64,000 nucleotides of DNA from an uncultured Dehalococcoidia bacterium (GCA_951812505.1 CATOSI010000002.1:248001-312000); one strand, 5' to 3'. Shown: positions 17,580-26,969, counted from the stretch's first letter. A program made the numbers and translations. The notes: generated from the sequence alone by a model not told the origin.

Positions 17580-17937
17580 TGTTGTCTGTTAACGGCCAGC
17601 GATTCCGTCCCTCATAACTGTCAGCCGGAAAGACTCATAGACGGAGAGCAGAGCGAGTATGTGATAGCGGACATGGGATACTACTCGGACAGGTTTCCAG
17701 AGTCCATCGCCGGGCAGTGGTGCGGTGGCGGTGATTCCGTCCCGGTCGAACTACAAGGAGCCTCGCACATACGATGAGCACCAGTACAAAGAGCGACATC
17801 TTGTGGAGTGTTTCATAGGCAAGATAAAGCACTACCAACACATCTTCTCTCGATTCGACAAGCTGGCGGACAGATATTTGGGATTCCTTCAATTCGTTGG
17901 CACGCTAATATGGCTGACGCTAATATGGCTGAAATGA
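17580..17937 (+). pseudogene. IS5-family transposase C-terminal remnant
   Basis: One frame gives DGEQSEYVIADMGYYSDRFP, matching the second DDE aspartate region of IS5 transposases. After a frameshift near 17725 another frame gives AVIPSRSNYKEPRTYDEHQY, then KERHLVECFIGKIKHYQHIF and SRFDKLADRYLGFLQFVGTL, the usual C-terminus with the catalytic Glu. The N-terminal half is missing. A perfect 15-bp tandem duplication (17902-17916 and 17917-17931) lengthens the tail by five residues. Confidence 0.85.
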
Positions 17938-18118
17938 AATGTAAACCCAACCTAGTCTGAGATGTATCCATGAAGTCTAGAGGGAGTAGTTCCTTCGAGA
18001 TCGTGCAGACTACTCTCCCGTTAGTTTCTCAATGGGTGATCTTGAAAGGAGCTCGGGACCAAATGCGATGTAATGGAGTCCCGGCCCACTGGGTATGTTG
18101 CGGCTGCACCTATGATCA

Positions 18119-18565
18119 TTAGCGCCTGATGGAAGGCAGCAGGATGGTCACTCCCAGAAGCGATATTGCCACTGGCCAGACGATACCCCAAGGTATCGAG
18201 CCGAACACCCCCAGATTCTGGAGCAGAATGATCATGCCAGCTACGATAAGTCCGACGCCGAGCAGGTTCCTGACAACATGTCTCTTAGTCGGTCGTCCTT
18301 CCGGGGCTGACTTGACATTGCTATCCTGGGAGTCGCTCGTTGGTTCGCTTGCGGGCGTGGAGTCCTGACGTGCGCTGTCGGGTGTGAATATCGCCATAAC
18401 GATATACGCCAGTGCGGCTATCCCTGCTGTGGCTATCGTCAGCAATACCCAACCCACGCGAACCAGGACAGGATCGATATTAAAGTACTCGGCCAGTCCG
18501 CCTGCCACCCCGAACATGAACCGGTTGTCACGACTTCTATGGAGTCGCTGCGCTTGTTGAACCAT
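18119..18565 (-). CDS. PspC-domain membrane protein with LiaI/DUF5668-like tail
   Basis: 148 residues from ATG 18565, chosen because AGGAGG lies 7 bases upstream. The PspC domain (RLHRSRDNRFMFGVAGGLAE, then YFNIDPVLVRVGWVLLTIAT) has one membrane helix; after a polar linker comes a two-helix membrane tail (NLLGVGLIVAGMIILLQNLG, PWGIVWPVAISLLGVTILLP). PspC and LiaI-type proteins respond to membrane stress. It is the last gene of the leftward block and a paralogue of the gene at 24222-24953. Confidence 0.88.
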   Translation of the reverse strand: MVQQAQRLHRSRDNRFMFGVAGGLAEYFNIDPVLVRVGWVLLTIATAGIAALAYIVMAIFTPDSARQDSTPASEPTSDSQDSNVKSAPEGRPTKRHVVRNLLGVGLIVAGMIILLQNLGVFGSIPWGIVWPVAISLLGVTILLPSIRR

Positions 18566-18680
18566 CCAATTCCTCCTGCTCAACGAGGGAGTACCTGTCA
18601 GCTAAGCATACAGCAATCTTAACTGTGTTCAAAGCTGACCAGCCGATACTGACAGGTCCACGGGTCCCATGGGAGCCGAG

Positions 18681-19934
18681 TTATTCGTGTCTCAGCGCCT
18701 CTATGGGGTGGAGCCTCGCGGCTCTGAGGGCAGGGTATATGCCGAAGAAGAAACCGATTCCGATGGACACACTCAGGGCAAGCAGTGTGATCTGCACGTC
18801 GATGGACGTCTCCAGCTTCGGCCCGCCGAGGAAGTCCTGACCGTTCATCGCCACTGTAATGAGTCCACCGAGGGTCAGACCGACGAGGCCTCCGACGAAG
18901 CACAGGACAGCGGCTTCAGTCACGAACTGAAGCAGTATATCTCGCTGCTTGGCGCCCATAGCCTTGCGAATTCCAATTTCGCGTGTGCGCTCCGTTACTG
19001 AGACGAGCATGATATTCATTATGCCGATTCCGCCTACCAGGAGACTTATGGCCGCAATGCTGCCTAGGAAGACGGTGAACGCTCCGATTGCGCTCTCTAT
19101 CGCCTCGAGCGCCTGCTCCTGCGTTGTTATCGTGAAATCGTCCTCATCGAGAATGCGATGTCGCAGGCGGAGTATCTCCCTTATCTCTCCCTCAGCGCTC
19201 TCGATGACCTCCCCGGACGCTGCCTGAACATTGATGCTGCTGACCTGGATCTCTCCCTCGGAGTTAGGGTGGAAGTGCAAACGATAATGGGCGGTGGTTA
19301 TGGGGATCATGACTCGGTGTGAAAAGCTGAAGATACCATCCTCCTTGCTCTCCAGAACCCCGATGACTGTGAACGGCCTGCCGCTTAGCTTTATCCTCTG
19401 CCCGACGGGATTCCGCAGGCCGAACAGCGACTTGGAGATGCCCGCGTCCAGAACGGCCACGGAGGCGGCATCCCGGACATGGACGGGCGAGATGAACTCA
19501 CCTTGCTCCACGTTATAGAGGCGGACTTCGTCGTAATCGGCTGTAACTCCCAGAACTGCGGTGCCTGCCGCCCGACTGCCGAATTCGACGGGCGCCCCCG
19601 TGTCTATCTGAGGAGCGACGGCGGCTACGGACGGCGCCTTGATGGGATCGAGCAGCGCGTACGCGTCATTCAGCGTCAGTGTATCCACATCGCCGCCGTC
19701 GCCGAAGAGAGCGTCGAATCCGTCGCCATCGCTCGATCCGGACGTAACCGTGATGAGGTTAGTGCCGAGTGACTCGAATGCCGAGGTGATCGACTTCTGA
19801 ACTCCTCTTCCGAGCGAGACGAGCACTATGACGGCTGTGACGCCGATTACGATTCCCAGCAGGGTAAGCGCGGCGCGCAGCTTGTTCGATGCCAGGGCAG
19901 AGAGCGCTGTTAGTACCACGTCCAGCGGATTCAT
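18681..19934 (-). CDS. MacB-like ABC transporter permease
   Basis: 417 residues: N-terminal membrane helix (LRAALTLLGIVIGVTAVIVL), a large extracytoplasmic MacB-PCD domain (about 45-280), and three C-terminal helices with the FtsX core (GGIGIMNIMLVSVTERTREI, GIRKAMGAKQRDILLQFVTE). It would work mechanically with the ATPase and the membrane-fusion protein to export a peptide, lipid or antibiotic. Its ATG at 19934 shares its last base region with the stop of the ATPase gene, so the two are coupled. Confidence 0.93.
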   Translation of the reverse strand: MNPLDVVLTALSALASNKLRAALTLLGIVIGVTAVIVLVSLGRGVQKSITSAFESLGTNLITVTSGSSDGDGFDALFGDGGDVDTLTLNDAYALLDPIKAPSVAAVAPQIDTGAPVEFGSRAAGTAVLGVTADYDEVRLYNVEQGEFISPVHVRDAASVAVLDAGISKSLFGLRNPVGQRIKLSGRPFTVIGVLESKEDGIFSFSHRVMIPITTAHYRLHFHPNSEGEIQVSSINVQAASGEVIESAEGEIREILRLRHRILDEDDFTITTQEQALEAIESAIGAFTVFLGSIAAISLLVGGIGIMNIMLVSVTERTREIGIRKAMGAKQRDILLQFVTEAAVLCFVGGLVGLTLGGLITVAMNGQDFLGGPKLETSIDVQITLLALSVSIGIGFFFGIYPALRAARLHPIEALRHE

Positions 19935-20698
19935 TACATGTCCGCCAGTTCCGTCTTAACCGGTTGTCCTGGATTGACGCCCGGCCCGATCGACCATAGA
20001 CCGCCCGCCTGCACCCAGTCCTCCCTGTGACTGTCCCCAACGACGCGTCCGTCCAGCATCGAGATTATCCTGTCCGTTGCCGCAGCAATGTCGAACTCGT
20101 GAGTTACGATCATCACGGTGATTCCCCTTTCGCGATTGAGCGCCATCATCAGTTCCATGACCTCCTCGCTGGATGCGCTGTCGAGATTCCCCGTCGGCTC
20201 GTCTGCCAGCAGAATGCTGGGCCGCTTGACCAGCGCCCTTGCGATCCCAACCCGCTGCTGCTGACCGCCGGAGAGTTCGGTCGGCTTGTGTCCGGAGCGG
20301 TCTCTGAGTCCCACGAGTTCCAGCGCCTCCAATCCACGATGTCTGCGACCTTTACCGTTGCCGTACACCAGGGGGAGTTCAACATTGGCGCGCGCACTGA
20401 GTCTCTTCAGGAGGTTGTATGTCTGGAAAACAAAACCAATCTGCCGTCCCCGTATTTCTGAAAGAAGGTTGTCGGACATGGAGCTGACTTCGTGACCGTT
20501 AAGCTCGTAGCGCCCACTCGTAGGGGTATCTAGGCAGCCCACGACGTTCATCAGGGTGGACTTTCCCGACCCGGACGGACCCATTACAGACACGATCTCC
20601 CCTTCGTCGATATCCAGGGAGACTCCCTGGAGCGCGCCCACTTCCACGTCACCCATCCTGTACGTCTTTGAAACGTTTTCCAATCGTATAAGCGACAT
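19934..20698 (-). CDS. MacB/LolD-type ABC transporter ATPase
   Basis: 254 residues from ATG 20698 (MSLIRLENVSKTYRMGDVEV); the frame extends to 20773, but the upstream part is not family-like. Walker A GPSGSGKST, signature LSGGQQQRVGIARAL, Walker B ILLADEPTGNLDS and the H-loop VTHE are all present. It has about 30 extra C-terminal residues beyond the usual end. It powers the permease downstream and lies just after the membrane-fusion gene, completing an exporter operon. Confidence 0.95.
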   Translation of the reverse strand: MSLIRLENVSKTYRMGDVEVGALQGVSLDIDEGEIVSVMGPSGSGKSTLMNVVGCLDTPTSGRYELNGHEVSSMSDNLLSEIRGRQIGFVFQTYNLLKRLSARANVELPLVYGNGKGRRHRGLEALELVGLRDRSGHKPTELSGGQQQRVGIARALVKRPSILLADEPTGNLDSASSEEVMELMMALNRERGITVMIVTHEFDIAAATDRIISMLDGRVVGDSHREDWVQAGGLWSIGPGVNPGQPVKTELADM

Positions 20699-20765
20699 TC
20701 GATACCACCAGGGACCATGTCTGTCTATTTCTGCTCCTACCCTGTGCGCCATTTCCAACGTCGCC

Positions 20766-23207
20766 TCATTCATCTTCGGTGAAGAATTCGACGTCCTGTC
20801 CCTCAGGTGCGATTGCGACCACCATGTCGCCCTCGTCGAGGCCGTCGGATACTACTATCCAGAAGTCGTCACTGCTGCCCAGACTGACGGGCATTTCAAC
20901 CGGTTCGCCGTCCAGCACAAGTTGCACGAACGGATCATCGAAACTGCCACGAATGGCATTGACCGGAATGAGGAGGACGTCCCTCTCGTGACTGAGGATA
21001 ATCGTAGCGATAGCGCTGAGTCCCTCCGGCACCTTCATATCTGGCGGAAGCTCGATCTCGATGCGCACCTGGTAGCTCACAGTAGCCCGGTTTTCGACAG
21101 CTTCCACTCCAACGAACGAGACTTTGCCGAGCATTGTCTGGTCAGGCAGGGCGTCGATCATGACCTCCGCCTCCATGGCCAACTCGACCGAGAGCACGTC
21201 AATCTCGTCTATTGCGCCGTCAACTTCAACCACCCCTGTATCGACCAGTATGGCGACCGCATCGTTAGCCTCGACATTGCTGCCCTCTTCAAAGTTCACC
21301 CGGGAAATGAAGCCGTCGGACGGCGCCCTTAGACCGGTCGCATCAGTAAGACGCTTGCGGGACTGGTTGAGAAGGGTCTGCGCAGATTCCACCCTTGCCG
21401 TCAGCAGATTGAGGTCTGCCGGATCCGGACCGTTTAGAAGATCGTCCAGGTCCCTCCGACGTTGGGCAAGCGATTGCTTGGCGACAGCGACGGCGTGGAA
21501 TGCCGAAGGGTAATCGGGTCGGTCTTCACCTGAAAGCGCCTCCGCTTGTTGCAACTTCAGATCTTCGAGGTTTGCTCGTGCGAGTTCGACCTTAGCTGTG
21601 AGGTCGGCAACGGCAGCTCTGTCTTCGAACTCTCTCAGTTCGTGGAGTCGCCTCCGTGCATCTGCCAGAGTTGCCTGTGCTACATCGATCTCGTGTGAGT
21701 TGAGGGTAATCTCCATCTCATCCGCTGGGTCCGTCAGGTCTGAGAGGTCCAGCCTGGCGTCTGCAAGTTCCCCTTCAGCGACGCGCACCGCGGATTCCAG
21801 CTGTGCGTGTACAACCGGGTCGAGTGGCTGAGTGAGGTCTCCGATGCGGTCTTGGATATTCCTGATGGCCAATATCGAGGAGGCTACGAGGGCCTGCGAC
21901 GAAGCGAGTGCGTTGCGCGCATCAGCCTCGGCTTTTTCTTTGGCATCGATGGCGTCCCGGTACGCTGAACCCGCCGACCTGAACTCCTCCTCGATACAGA
22001 GTCCGACTTGGGCGGGAAGTTCGCCGGTGTCGCAGGTCGGCAACAACTCCTGTCTCGAGAAATGTCGCCACACAAAGACGAGCGCCTCATTCCACGCCGT
22101 GTCGGAGTTGTCGGACGGCACCGACAGGTCGAAGGTCAGTCTCGTACCAGGATATGGCTTAGAGAACAACGCCTCCAGATCGACTCCATAGTCAGAGAGA
22201 GCGACTCGGTAGTCAAAGTCGATCGAGTCCGGCGACTCAGCTATGCCAAGCCACTTTTCGAATACCTTGACGTAGGCTTGTCTCGCCATGCCGAGTGCTT
22301 CTTCCGTGTCCTCCAACCTGGCATCCCACTCTCTCCGAGCAACTTCGTAGTTCGACTGAGCGTTGGACAAGCTGCTCTCCGCGGTGTCGAGTTCGTGCCG
22401 GGCGTCGGCGAGGTCCCACGAAATGTCTTCATCATTCACCCCGGCCTCGTAACTTTCGAGAGTTTCCATAGAGTCCCTGAGGACGCCTTCGGCTCGTGCA
22501 ACTCTATCAAACGCGTAAGCGACTTCCAAGGATGAGGGGGGCTCTTGAAGGTCAGCCAGAGAGCGCTCGGCTTCAAGAACGTTGAGTGCTGCCCGGGCGG
22601 TCTGCAAAGCGGTTGGCCTCTCCATCTCCTCTCTAAGTGCATCCTCGGCCTCTCTGAGCGTGCGACCTGCGGCCGCGACTTGGGCCTCCATATCGCTCAT
22701 CTGCAGATCTGTGGGATTGAGAATTTCGCCGAGCGAGTCATTTGCGTCCCTGAGGACGTCCTCGGCGAGCGCTACGGCCCGTCTCGCTTCTGCAACATCG
22801 AGATCAGGAGGAGAGACCAAGTCTTCCAATTCATCGCAGGCGTCCCGGAATGAGGAGATAGCTTCGGCAACCTCCCGTTCAAGACGCGCGACGGTCTCTG
22901 TGTCGAGTCGCGCTATCAGATCACCCTTCGAAACACGTTCGCCCTCTCTGACCAGCACCTCGGCAACCACTCCCTTGGAGCCGAATGCCATGTTCTCCCG
23001 GTAAGGGAAGATGATGCGGCCGCTGATGGAGACTTCGTTTACCAGGTCTCCACGTCGAACGGCAACGATCTGTTGGTCCTCTTCCAGTTCCAGAGACCCC
23101 GAGTTGCTCGTGCTGCGATATATTGCGAAGGCGCCAGCGGCGATGATGGCAAGCACTGCAACAAAGACTACGATCCGCCTGCGATTCAATCGATGCATGA
23201 GTTTCAA
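20766..23207 (-). CDS. very long HlyD/MacA-like membrane-fusion protein
   Basis: 813 residues, about twice the usual size. An N-terminal membrane anchor (RIVVFVAVLAIIAAGAFAIY) leads to the first lipoyl half (GSKGVVAEVLVREGERVSKG, DLIARLDTETVARLE). Then about 480 residues of coiled coil are built from repeated helix units divided by Pro-rich turns (SPPDLDV, NPTDLQM, EPPSSLE, QPLDPVV, DPADEME, GPDPADLN). The second lipoyl half (LRAPSDGFISRVNFEEGSNV) and beta-barrel domain follow. It connects the MacB-like pump to the outside of the cell. Confidence 0.92.
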   Translation of the reverse strand: MKLMHRLNRRRIVVFVAVLAIIAAGAFAIYRSTSNSGSLELEEDQQIVAVRRGDLVNEVSISGRIIFPYRENMAFGSKGVVAEVLVREGERVSKGDLIARLDTETVARLEREVAEAISSFRDACDELEDLVSPPDLDVAEARRAVALAEDVLRDANDSLGEILNPTDLQMSDMEAQVAAAGRTLREAEDALREEMERPTALQTARAALNVLEAERSLADLQEPPSSLEVAYAFDRVARAEGVLRDSMETLESYEAGVNDEDISWDLADARHELDTAESSLSNAQSNYEVARREWDARLEDTEEALGMARQAYVKVFEKWLGIAESPDSIDFDYRVALSDYGVDLEALFSKPYPGTRLTFDLSVPSDNSDTAWNEALVFVWRHFSRQELLPTCDTGELPAQVGLCIEEEFRSAGSAYRDAIDAKEKAEADARNALASSQALVASSILAIRNIQDRIGDLTQPLDPVVHAQLESAVRVAEGELADARLDLSDLTDPADEMEITLNSHEIDVAQATLADARRRLHELREFEDRAAVADLTAKVELARANLEDLKLQQAEALSGEDRPDYPSAFHAVAVAKQSLAQRRRDLDDLLNGPDPADLNLLTARVESAQTLLNQSRKRLTDATGLRAPSDGFISRVNFEEGSNVEANDAVAILVDTGVVEVDGAIDEIDVLSVELAMEAEVMIDALPDQTMLGKVSFVGVEAVENRATVSYQVRIEIELPPDMKVPEGLSAIATIILSHERDVLLIPVNAIRGSFDDPFVQLVLDGEPVEMPVSLGSSDDFWIVVSDGLDEGDMVVAIAPEGQDVEFFTEDE

Positions 23208-23261
23208 TGGTCGTGCACTCCCGATAATAGGATGGAGTTTCCATTCAATTTATGGGTGGGC

Positions 23262-24215
23262 TCATCTGACGGCGACATCGGCTATCAGCGCCTCGATTTC
23301 GACCCGGACGCGATTCCGGGCCTCAGAATAGTTTGCTGATTGGTACACGTCGTCGATTTCCATAAACCGGCCCGGGGCAACCCAGGTTGAACCCAGAGGT
23401 GAGGCGATGTCGATGTGAGCGGCGACACTGTCTGGAACCATGAGCTCGATATTGGTGGCCCCGGCTGCGATATCGACGTACGTCTGACCCGCGCTGGTTG
23501 GAAGCAGCACTCTGATATCCGAAACCCCGGCCTCGATGTCGAGCCTGCGCAGGTTGAGATCCCGAAGATCTAGATCCAGGCCTGTGGCCCCTGCGATGAT
23601 TTCGATGTCCACTTCCACGCTGGGAGACACCACCAGCTTCCAGTCCGCCCGGCCAATGGGAAAGCTGAGCCTGCTCTCGTGCCTGGTGTAGCCGTCATCG
23701 CTGGAATGCCTGAGAAAGGGTCCGGAGGACACGAGGTGGAATTCGGCATATCCATTCGATCGCTCACGTACGACCCGGGCGGGGTGGCTCTCGAAGTCCG
23801 CCGACAGCAATCTGGCGAACGAGTGAGAACCGGCTGTGTCTGAAGTCAGCTCCACGTCGCCCCCGATGAACGCCATGCTCAAATGGAGTCTCTCAGCGCT
23901 ATCCAGTGGCTCCACATACGCGGCACGCAGCGGCTCGGGGGGATCGTAATCGGGCATCGAGAGATGTGCTACGGCAACTACTACCGTCAGGGCGGCGGCG
24001 ACTACCATCACCCTTACCAGGAGCAGACGTCCCGAGAGGACGAGTTCCATACCGGTCAACAAGAATAGCACCGGCCAGTATTTTGCCAGTTCGAGCCAGA
24101 TGCCGAAGGAGACCACACCGGTGGTCGTGAGTAGCAAAAGCACGCCGAGTGCTGCAAGCAGGAATCCGACCAGGAAGGAACCACGGCGCCCGCGACCTGT
24201 TGATAGTGAACTCAT
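23262..24215 (-). CDS. toast-rack (LiaF-like) membrane protein
   Basis: 317 residues. Three or four membrane helices at the N-terminus (SFLVGFLLAALGVLLLLTTT, YWPVLFLLTGMELVLSGRLL, VMVVAAALTVVVAVAHL) precede an all-beta extracytoplasmic domain with repeated strands (IIAGATGLDLDLRDLNLRRL, DIEAGVSDIRVLLPTSAGQT, YVDIAAGATNIELMVPDSVA), the toast-rack pattern of LiaF/DUF2154 proteins. LiaF-type proteins hold a LiaS-type kinase inactive until the membrane is disturbed, which fits the kinase encoded nearby. Confidence 0.85.
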   Translation of the reverse strand: MSSLSTGRGRRGSFLVGFLLAALGVLLLLTTTGVVSFGIWLELAKYWPVLFLLTGMELVLSGRLLLVRVMVVAAALTVVVAVAHLSMPDYDPPEPLRAAYVEPLDSAERLHLSMAFIGGDVELTSDTAGSHSFARLLSADFESHPARVVRERSNGYAEFHLVSSGPFLRHSSDDGYTRHESRLSFPIGRADWKLVVSPSVEVDIEIIAGATGLDLDLRDLNLRRLDIEAGVSDIRVLLPTSAGQTYVDIAAGATNIELMVPDSVAAHIDIASPLGSTWVAPGRFMEIDDVYQSANYSEARNRVRVEIEALIADVAVR

Positions 24216-24221
24216 TACGGA

Positions 24222-24953
24222 TCAGCGCCTGGACTCGATTACGGAGGGCAGCAGGATGGATAGTCCAACCAGCACGATGCCCACGGGCCAGACGATGTCC
24301 CATCGTATTGATTCAATCACATCCAGTTGGTGGAGCAGTATGATAATACCGACGACGATCAGCCCGATTCCAAGAACGTTCCTCGCTAAATTGCTCTTTG
24401 ATGTGTCCTGGTCCGGTTCGGATTCAGTAAAAATGTCTGCGTTGTCTCCAGAGTCAGTGTTCCGTGATTTGCCCCTGGAGATCCTAAGTTTACTGGTGAG
24501 TGTCGTCAGGGTGGGCCTCAGTATGGTTATTCCCAGGAGCACGATGCCCACGGGCCAGAAGACGTCCCATCGAATCGATTCGATCACATCCAAATGATGG
24601 AGCAGGACGATCAGGCCGACGACGATCAGCCCAATCCCAAGCACGTTTCTGGCAACGTGTCTCTTCGTTGGGCCCCGGTCTGGTTCAGCGTCCATAACGC
24701 TGTCCGAACTGCTGCCTGAGCTTTCGCCCTCATGCCTGAACTCAGACACGGGCTGCCCTCTTCCCCTTGGCACGATAATCGCCAGAACGATATAGAACAG
24801 CAATGCAATCCCCACCGTGGCAACCGCCAGAAGTACCCAACCCATGCGTATCAGAACAGGATCAACGTCGAAGTATTCGGCCAGTCCGCCTGCGACCCCG
24901 AAGAGGAGTCGTTCTTCACGGCTTCTGTAGATTCTCTGCGCTTGTTGAACCAT
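24222..24953 (-). CDS. PspC-domain protein with duplicated LiaI-like membrane unit
   Basis: 243 residues from ATG 24953 (AGGAGG upstream). The PspC domain (EERLLFGVAGGLAEYFDVDP, LIRMGWVLLAVATVGIALLF) is followed by two near-identical membrane units: RNVLGIGLIVVGLIVLLHHL with IESIRWDVFWPVGIVLLGIT, and RNVLGIGLIVVGIIILLHQL with IESIRWDIVWPVGIVLVGLS. The paralogue at 18119-18565 has a single unit. It is the first gene of the leftward stress block and faces the kinase gene across a 220-base promoter region. Confidence 0.88.
   Translation of the reverse strand: MVQQAQRIYRSREERLLFGVAGGLAEYFDVDPVLIRMGWVLLAVATVGIALLFYIVLAIIVPRGRGQPVSEFRHEGESSGSSSDSVMDAEPDRGPTKRHVARNVLGIGLIVVGLIVLLHHLDVIESIRWDVFWPVGIVLLGITILRPTLTTLTSKLRISRGKSRNTDSGDNADIFTESEPDQDTSKSNLARNVLGIGLIVVGIIILLHQLDVIESIRWDIVWPVGIVLVGLSILLPSVIESRR
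24281..24670 (-). repeat. about 130-bp direct duplication inside the pspC-like gene
   Basis: DNA at about 24281-24410 and 24541-24670 is roughly 80% identical by eye, sharing runs such as GATGCCCACGGGCCAGA and CCGACGACGATCAGCCC. It encodes the two tandem membrane units and points to a fairly recent internal duplication. Confidence 0.75.
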
Positions 24954-25175
24954 CGAATTCCTCCTGTTCAGCGGCTCTACGGGCCTGTTCTTGCTCAGCG
25001 CTCGTCCAATGTGGCGAGCCGACAACTCAGGTTGCCTAAGACACACGCAATATTCGCACGAGGGGAGCCGACAGAACATCGGGAGAAAGTCTGGATTCAT
25101 ACCAACCGATTGGACGAGTAGCGCGTCGTACTTTCGGCCAATGCGCCTACGGCCAATGTTTGTTAAACTTCGACC

Positions 25176-26315
25176 ATGTTTACGGGCGCATTGCGAAGGT
25201 TGTGGGAGCTACCGCTGGCCCTGGATCCCCCGGAACAGTCATGGAGAGACTGGCTGCTCACGTTCGCCCTGGTAGCCGCCGGTCTGATCGAGGGACTCTT
25301 GCGGACGGATGTTGGGTGGCGGCCGGTCGTGGTCGGTGTGGCAGTGGTCGGGCCCCTGGTGATCCCGTGGGCGCGCAACCATCCACTGCCGGCGACCATC
25401 ATCGTCTTCGGGGGATACGGCGTACTGCACCTGGAAATGCTCATCACGAATGTAGAGAGCGCTCTGGTCAACCCCTTTGCGCTACTCGTGTTGACGCATG
25501 TTCTGGTACGCTGGGCCCCTGGCCGGCAGATCGCGACGGGTCTGGGGGTTGCCGTTGTCTGCTGGATGATTGCCTGGAAAATCCCCTCGGACAGTCTCAC
25601 CGGGATAGGACTCAAGGGCGTTGCGATATCCCTGCCGATCTTGAGCGGCGCGGTCATGCGCCACCTGGCAGAATTGCGTCATGCACGATCCCTCGAATCG
25701 CGATACAGAGAGCGCCATCAGATCGCCCGTGAGTTGCACGATACTCTCGCCCATAGAATGACTGCCATTGCCATCCAGGCGCAGGCCGGACGCGCTGTGG
25801 CAGGATCGAATCCGGATGCCGTCCTGGACACTTTGGCGACAATCGAAGAGACCGCCTCCAGCAGCCTGCAGGACATGCGCCGGATCATAGGAGTGCTCAG
25901 GGATAGCGACGCGTCCATCGAGTCGCCTCATACAGTTGCGGATATCGAACGCACCGCCAACACCGGCGCCGGGGAGGTCCCGGTCAGCGTACGCCTCGAG
26001 GGCGAGTTGGACGATCTCGGAGCATCGGTAGAGGCAGGGCTGTTTCGGGTCGTGCAGGAATCCATTACCAATGCTCGCAGGTACGCCCGCCACGCTGGCC
26101 GAATCACTGTCCACATCAACGGATCCACCGACAGCGTTCAACTTACCGTTACCGACGACGGTGATCCCGTCAGGCCCAGCGCCCGCGGCGGCTCCGGCTA
26201 TGGGGTCATTGGCATGACCGAACGTGTGGCGCTGCTCGGTGGGAACCTAAGCGCTGGCCGGGGGCCGGATGGTCGTTGGGTCGTTGAAGCACAGATACCG
26301 AAGAAAAGAGGATAA
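25176..26315 (+). CDS. NarL-type sensor histidine kinase (LiaS/DesK-like)
   Basis: 379 residues. Five or six membrane helices fill about 25-165, then a short coiled coil, the HisKA_3 box RHQIARELHDTLAHRMTAIA with phosphoacceptor His188, and a HATPase domain (ESITNARRYARHAGRITVHI, then GSGYGVIGMTERVALLGGNL). There is no large sensor domain, so the membrane part or a partner such as the toast-rack protein probably senses stress. It is followed 3 bases later by its response regulator. GTTTGTTAAAC lies just before the start; no clear ribosome site is seen. Confidence 0.93.
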   Translation: MFTGALRRLWELPLALDPPEQSWRDWLLTFALVAAGLIEGLLRTDVGWRPVVVGVAVVGPLVIPWARNHPLPATIIVFGGYGVLHLEMLITNVESALVNPFALLVLTHVLVRWAPGRQIATGLGVAVVCWMIAWKIPSDSLTGIGLKGVAISLPILSGAVMRHLAELRHARSLESRYRERHQIARELHDTLAHRMTAIAIQAQAGRAVAGSNPDAVLDTLATIEETASSSLQDMRRIIGVLRDSDASIESPHTVADIERTANTGAGEVPVSVRLEGELDDLGASVEAGLFRVVQESITNARRYARHAGRITVHINGSTDSVQLTVTDDGDPVRPSARGGSGYGVIGMTERVALLGGNLSAGRGPDGRWVVEAQIPKKRG

Positions 26316-26318
26316 GAC

Positions 26319-26969
26319 ATGGCAGTCCGGGTACTCATCGCAGACGACCAGGTCCTCATACGCGCAGGTCTGCGTGTGATCCTTGACCACCAGCCTGGCA
26401 TCGAAGTGATAGGGGAGGCCGCCGACGGACGGCAGGCGGTCGCGCTTGCCCGCCAACTCCGGCCCGACGTTTGCCTCTTTGACATACGTATGCCCGAGAT
26501 GGATGGCATCGAGGCCACTCGAATACTGGCCGGACCGCAGGCCGATGCGCCGTTCGCTATCGTCATGATCACCACCTACGACCTGGACGAATACGTGTAC
26601 AACGCGCTCAGGGCGGGCGCGCGCGGGTTTGTGCTCAAGGACGCGGGGCCGGAACTGCTGGTCCAGGCGATTCACGCTGCAGCAAATGGAGACGCCCTCA
26701 TCAGCCCCAGCGTAACCGCACGGCTGCTCTCAACCTTCGCGCACGGTCCACCCAAGGGGAAGACCGCTCAACCCTCTACGCCCCTGACGGAGCGGGAAGA
26801 AGAAGTGCTGGTGCATGTATCCCACGGTCTGACCAACGCCGAGATAACTGACGAACTGCATGTGAGCCTCAGCACCGTCAAGACGCACCTCGCCAGCCTA
26901 ATGAACAAGCTCGAGGTTCGCAACCGGGTAGAGCTCGCTATATGGGCCCACGAGACCCACCGGGCATGA
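26319..26969 (+). CDS. NarL/FixJ-type response regulator
   Basis: 216 residues. The receiver domain has Asp9/Asp10 (LIADDQVLIRAG), phosphorylated Asp55 (VCLFDIRMPEMDG) and a Lys in FVLKDAG; the C-terminal LuxR-type helix-turn-helix (LTEREEEVLVHVSHGLTNAE, ELHVSLSTVKTHLASLMNKL) binds DNA. It is cognate to the kinase 3 bases upstream and likely controls the divergent pspC/exporter block. Confidence 0.95.
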   Translation: MAVRVLIADDQVLIRAGLRVILDHQPGIEVIGEAADGRQAVALARQLRPDVCLFDIRMPEMDGIEATRILAGPQADAPFAIVMITTYDLDEYVYNALRAGARGFVLKDAGPELLVQAIHAAANGDALISPSVTARLLSTFAHGPPKGKTAQPSTPLTEREEEVLVHVSHGLTNAEITDELHVSLSTVKTHLASLMNKLEVRNRVELAIWAHETHRA

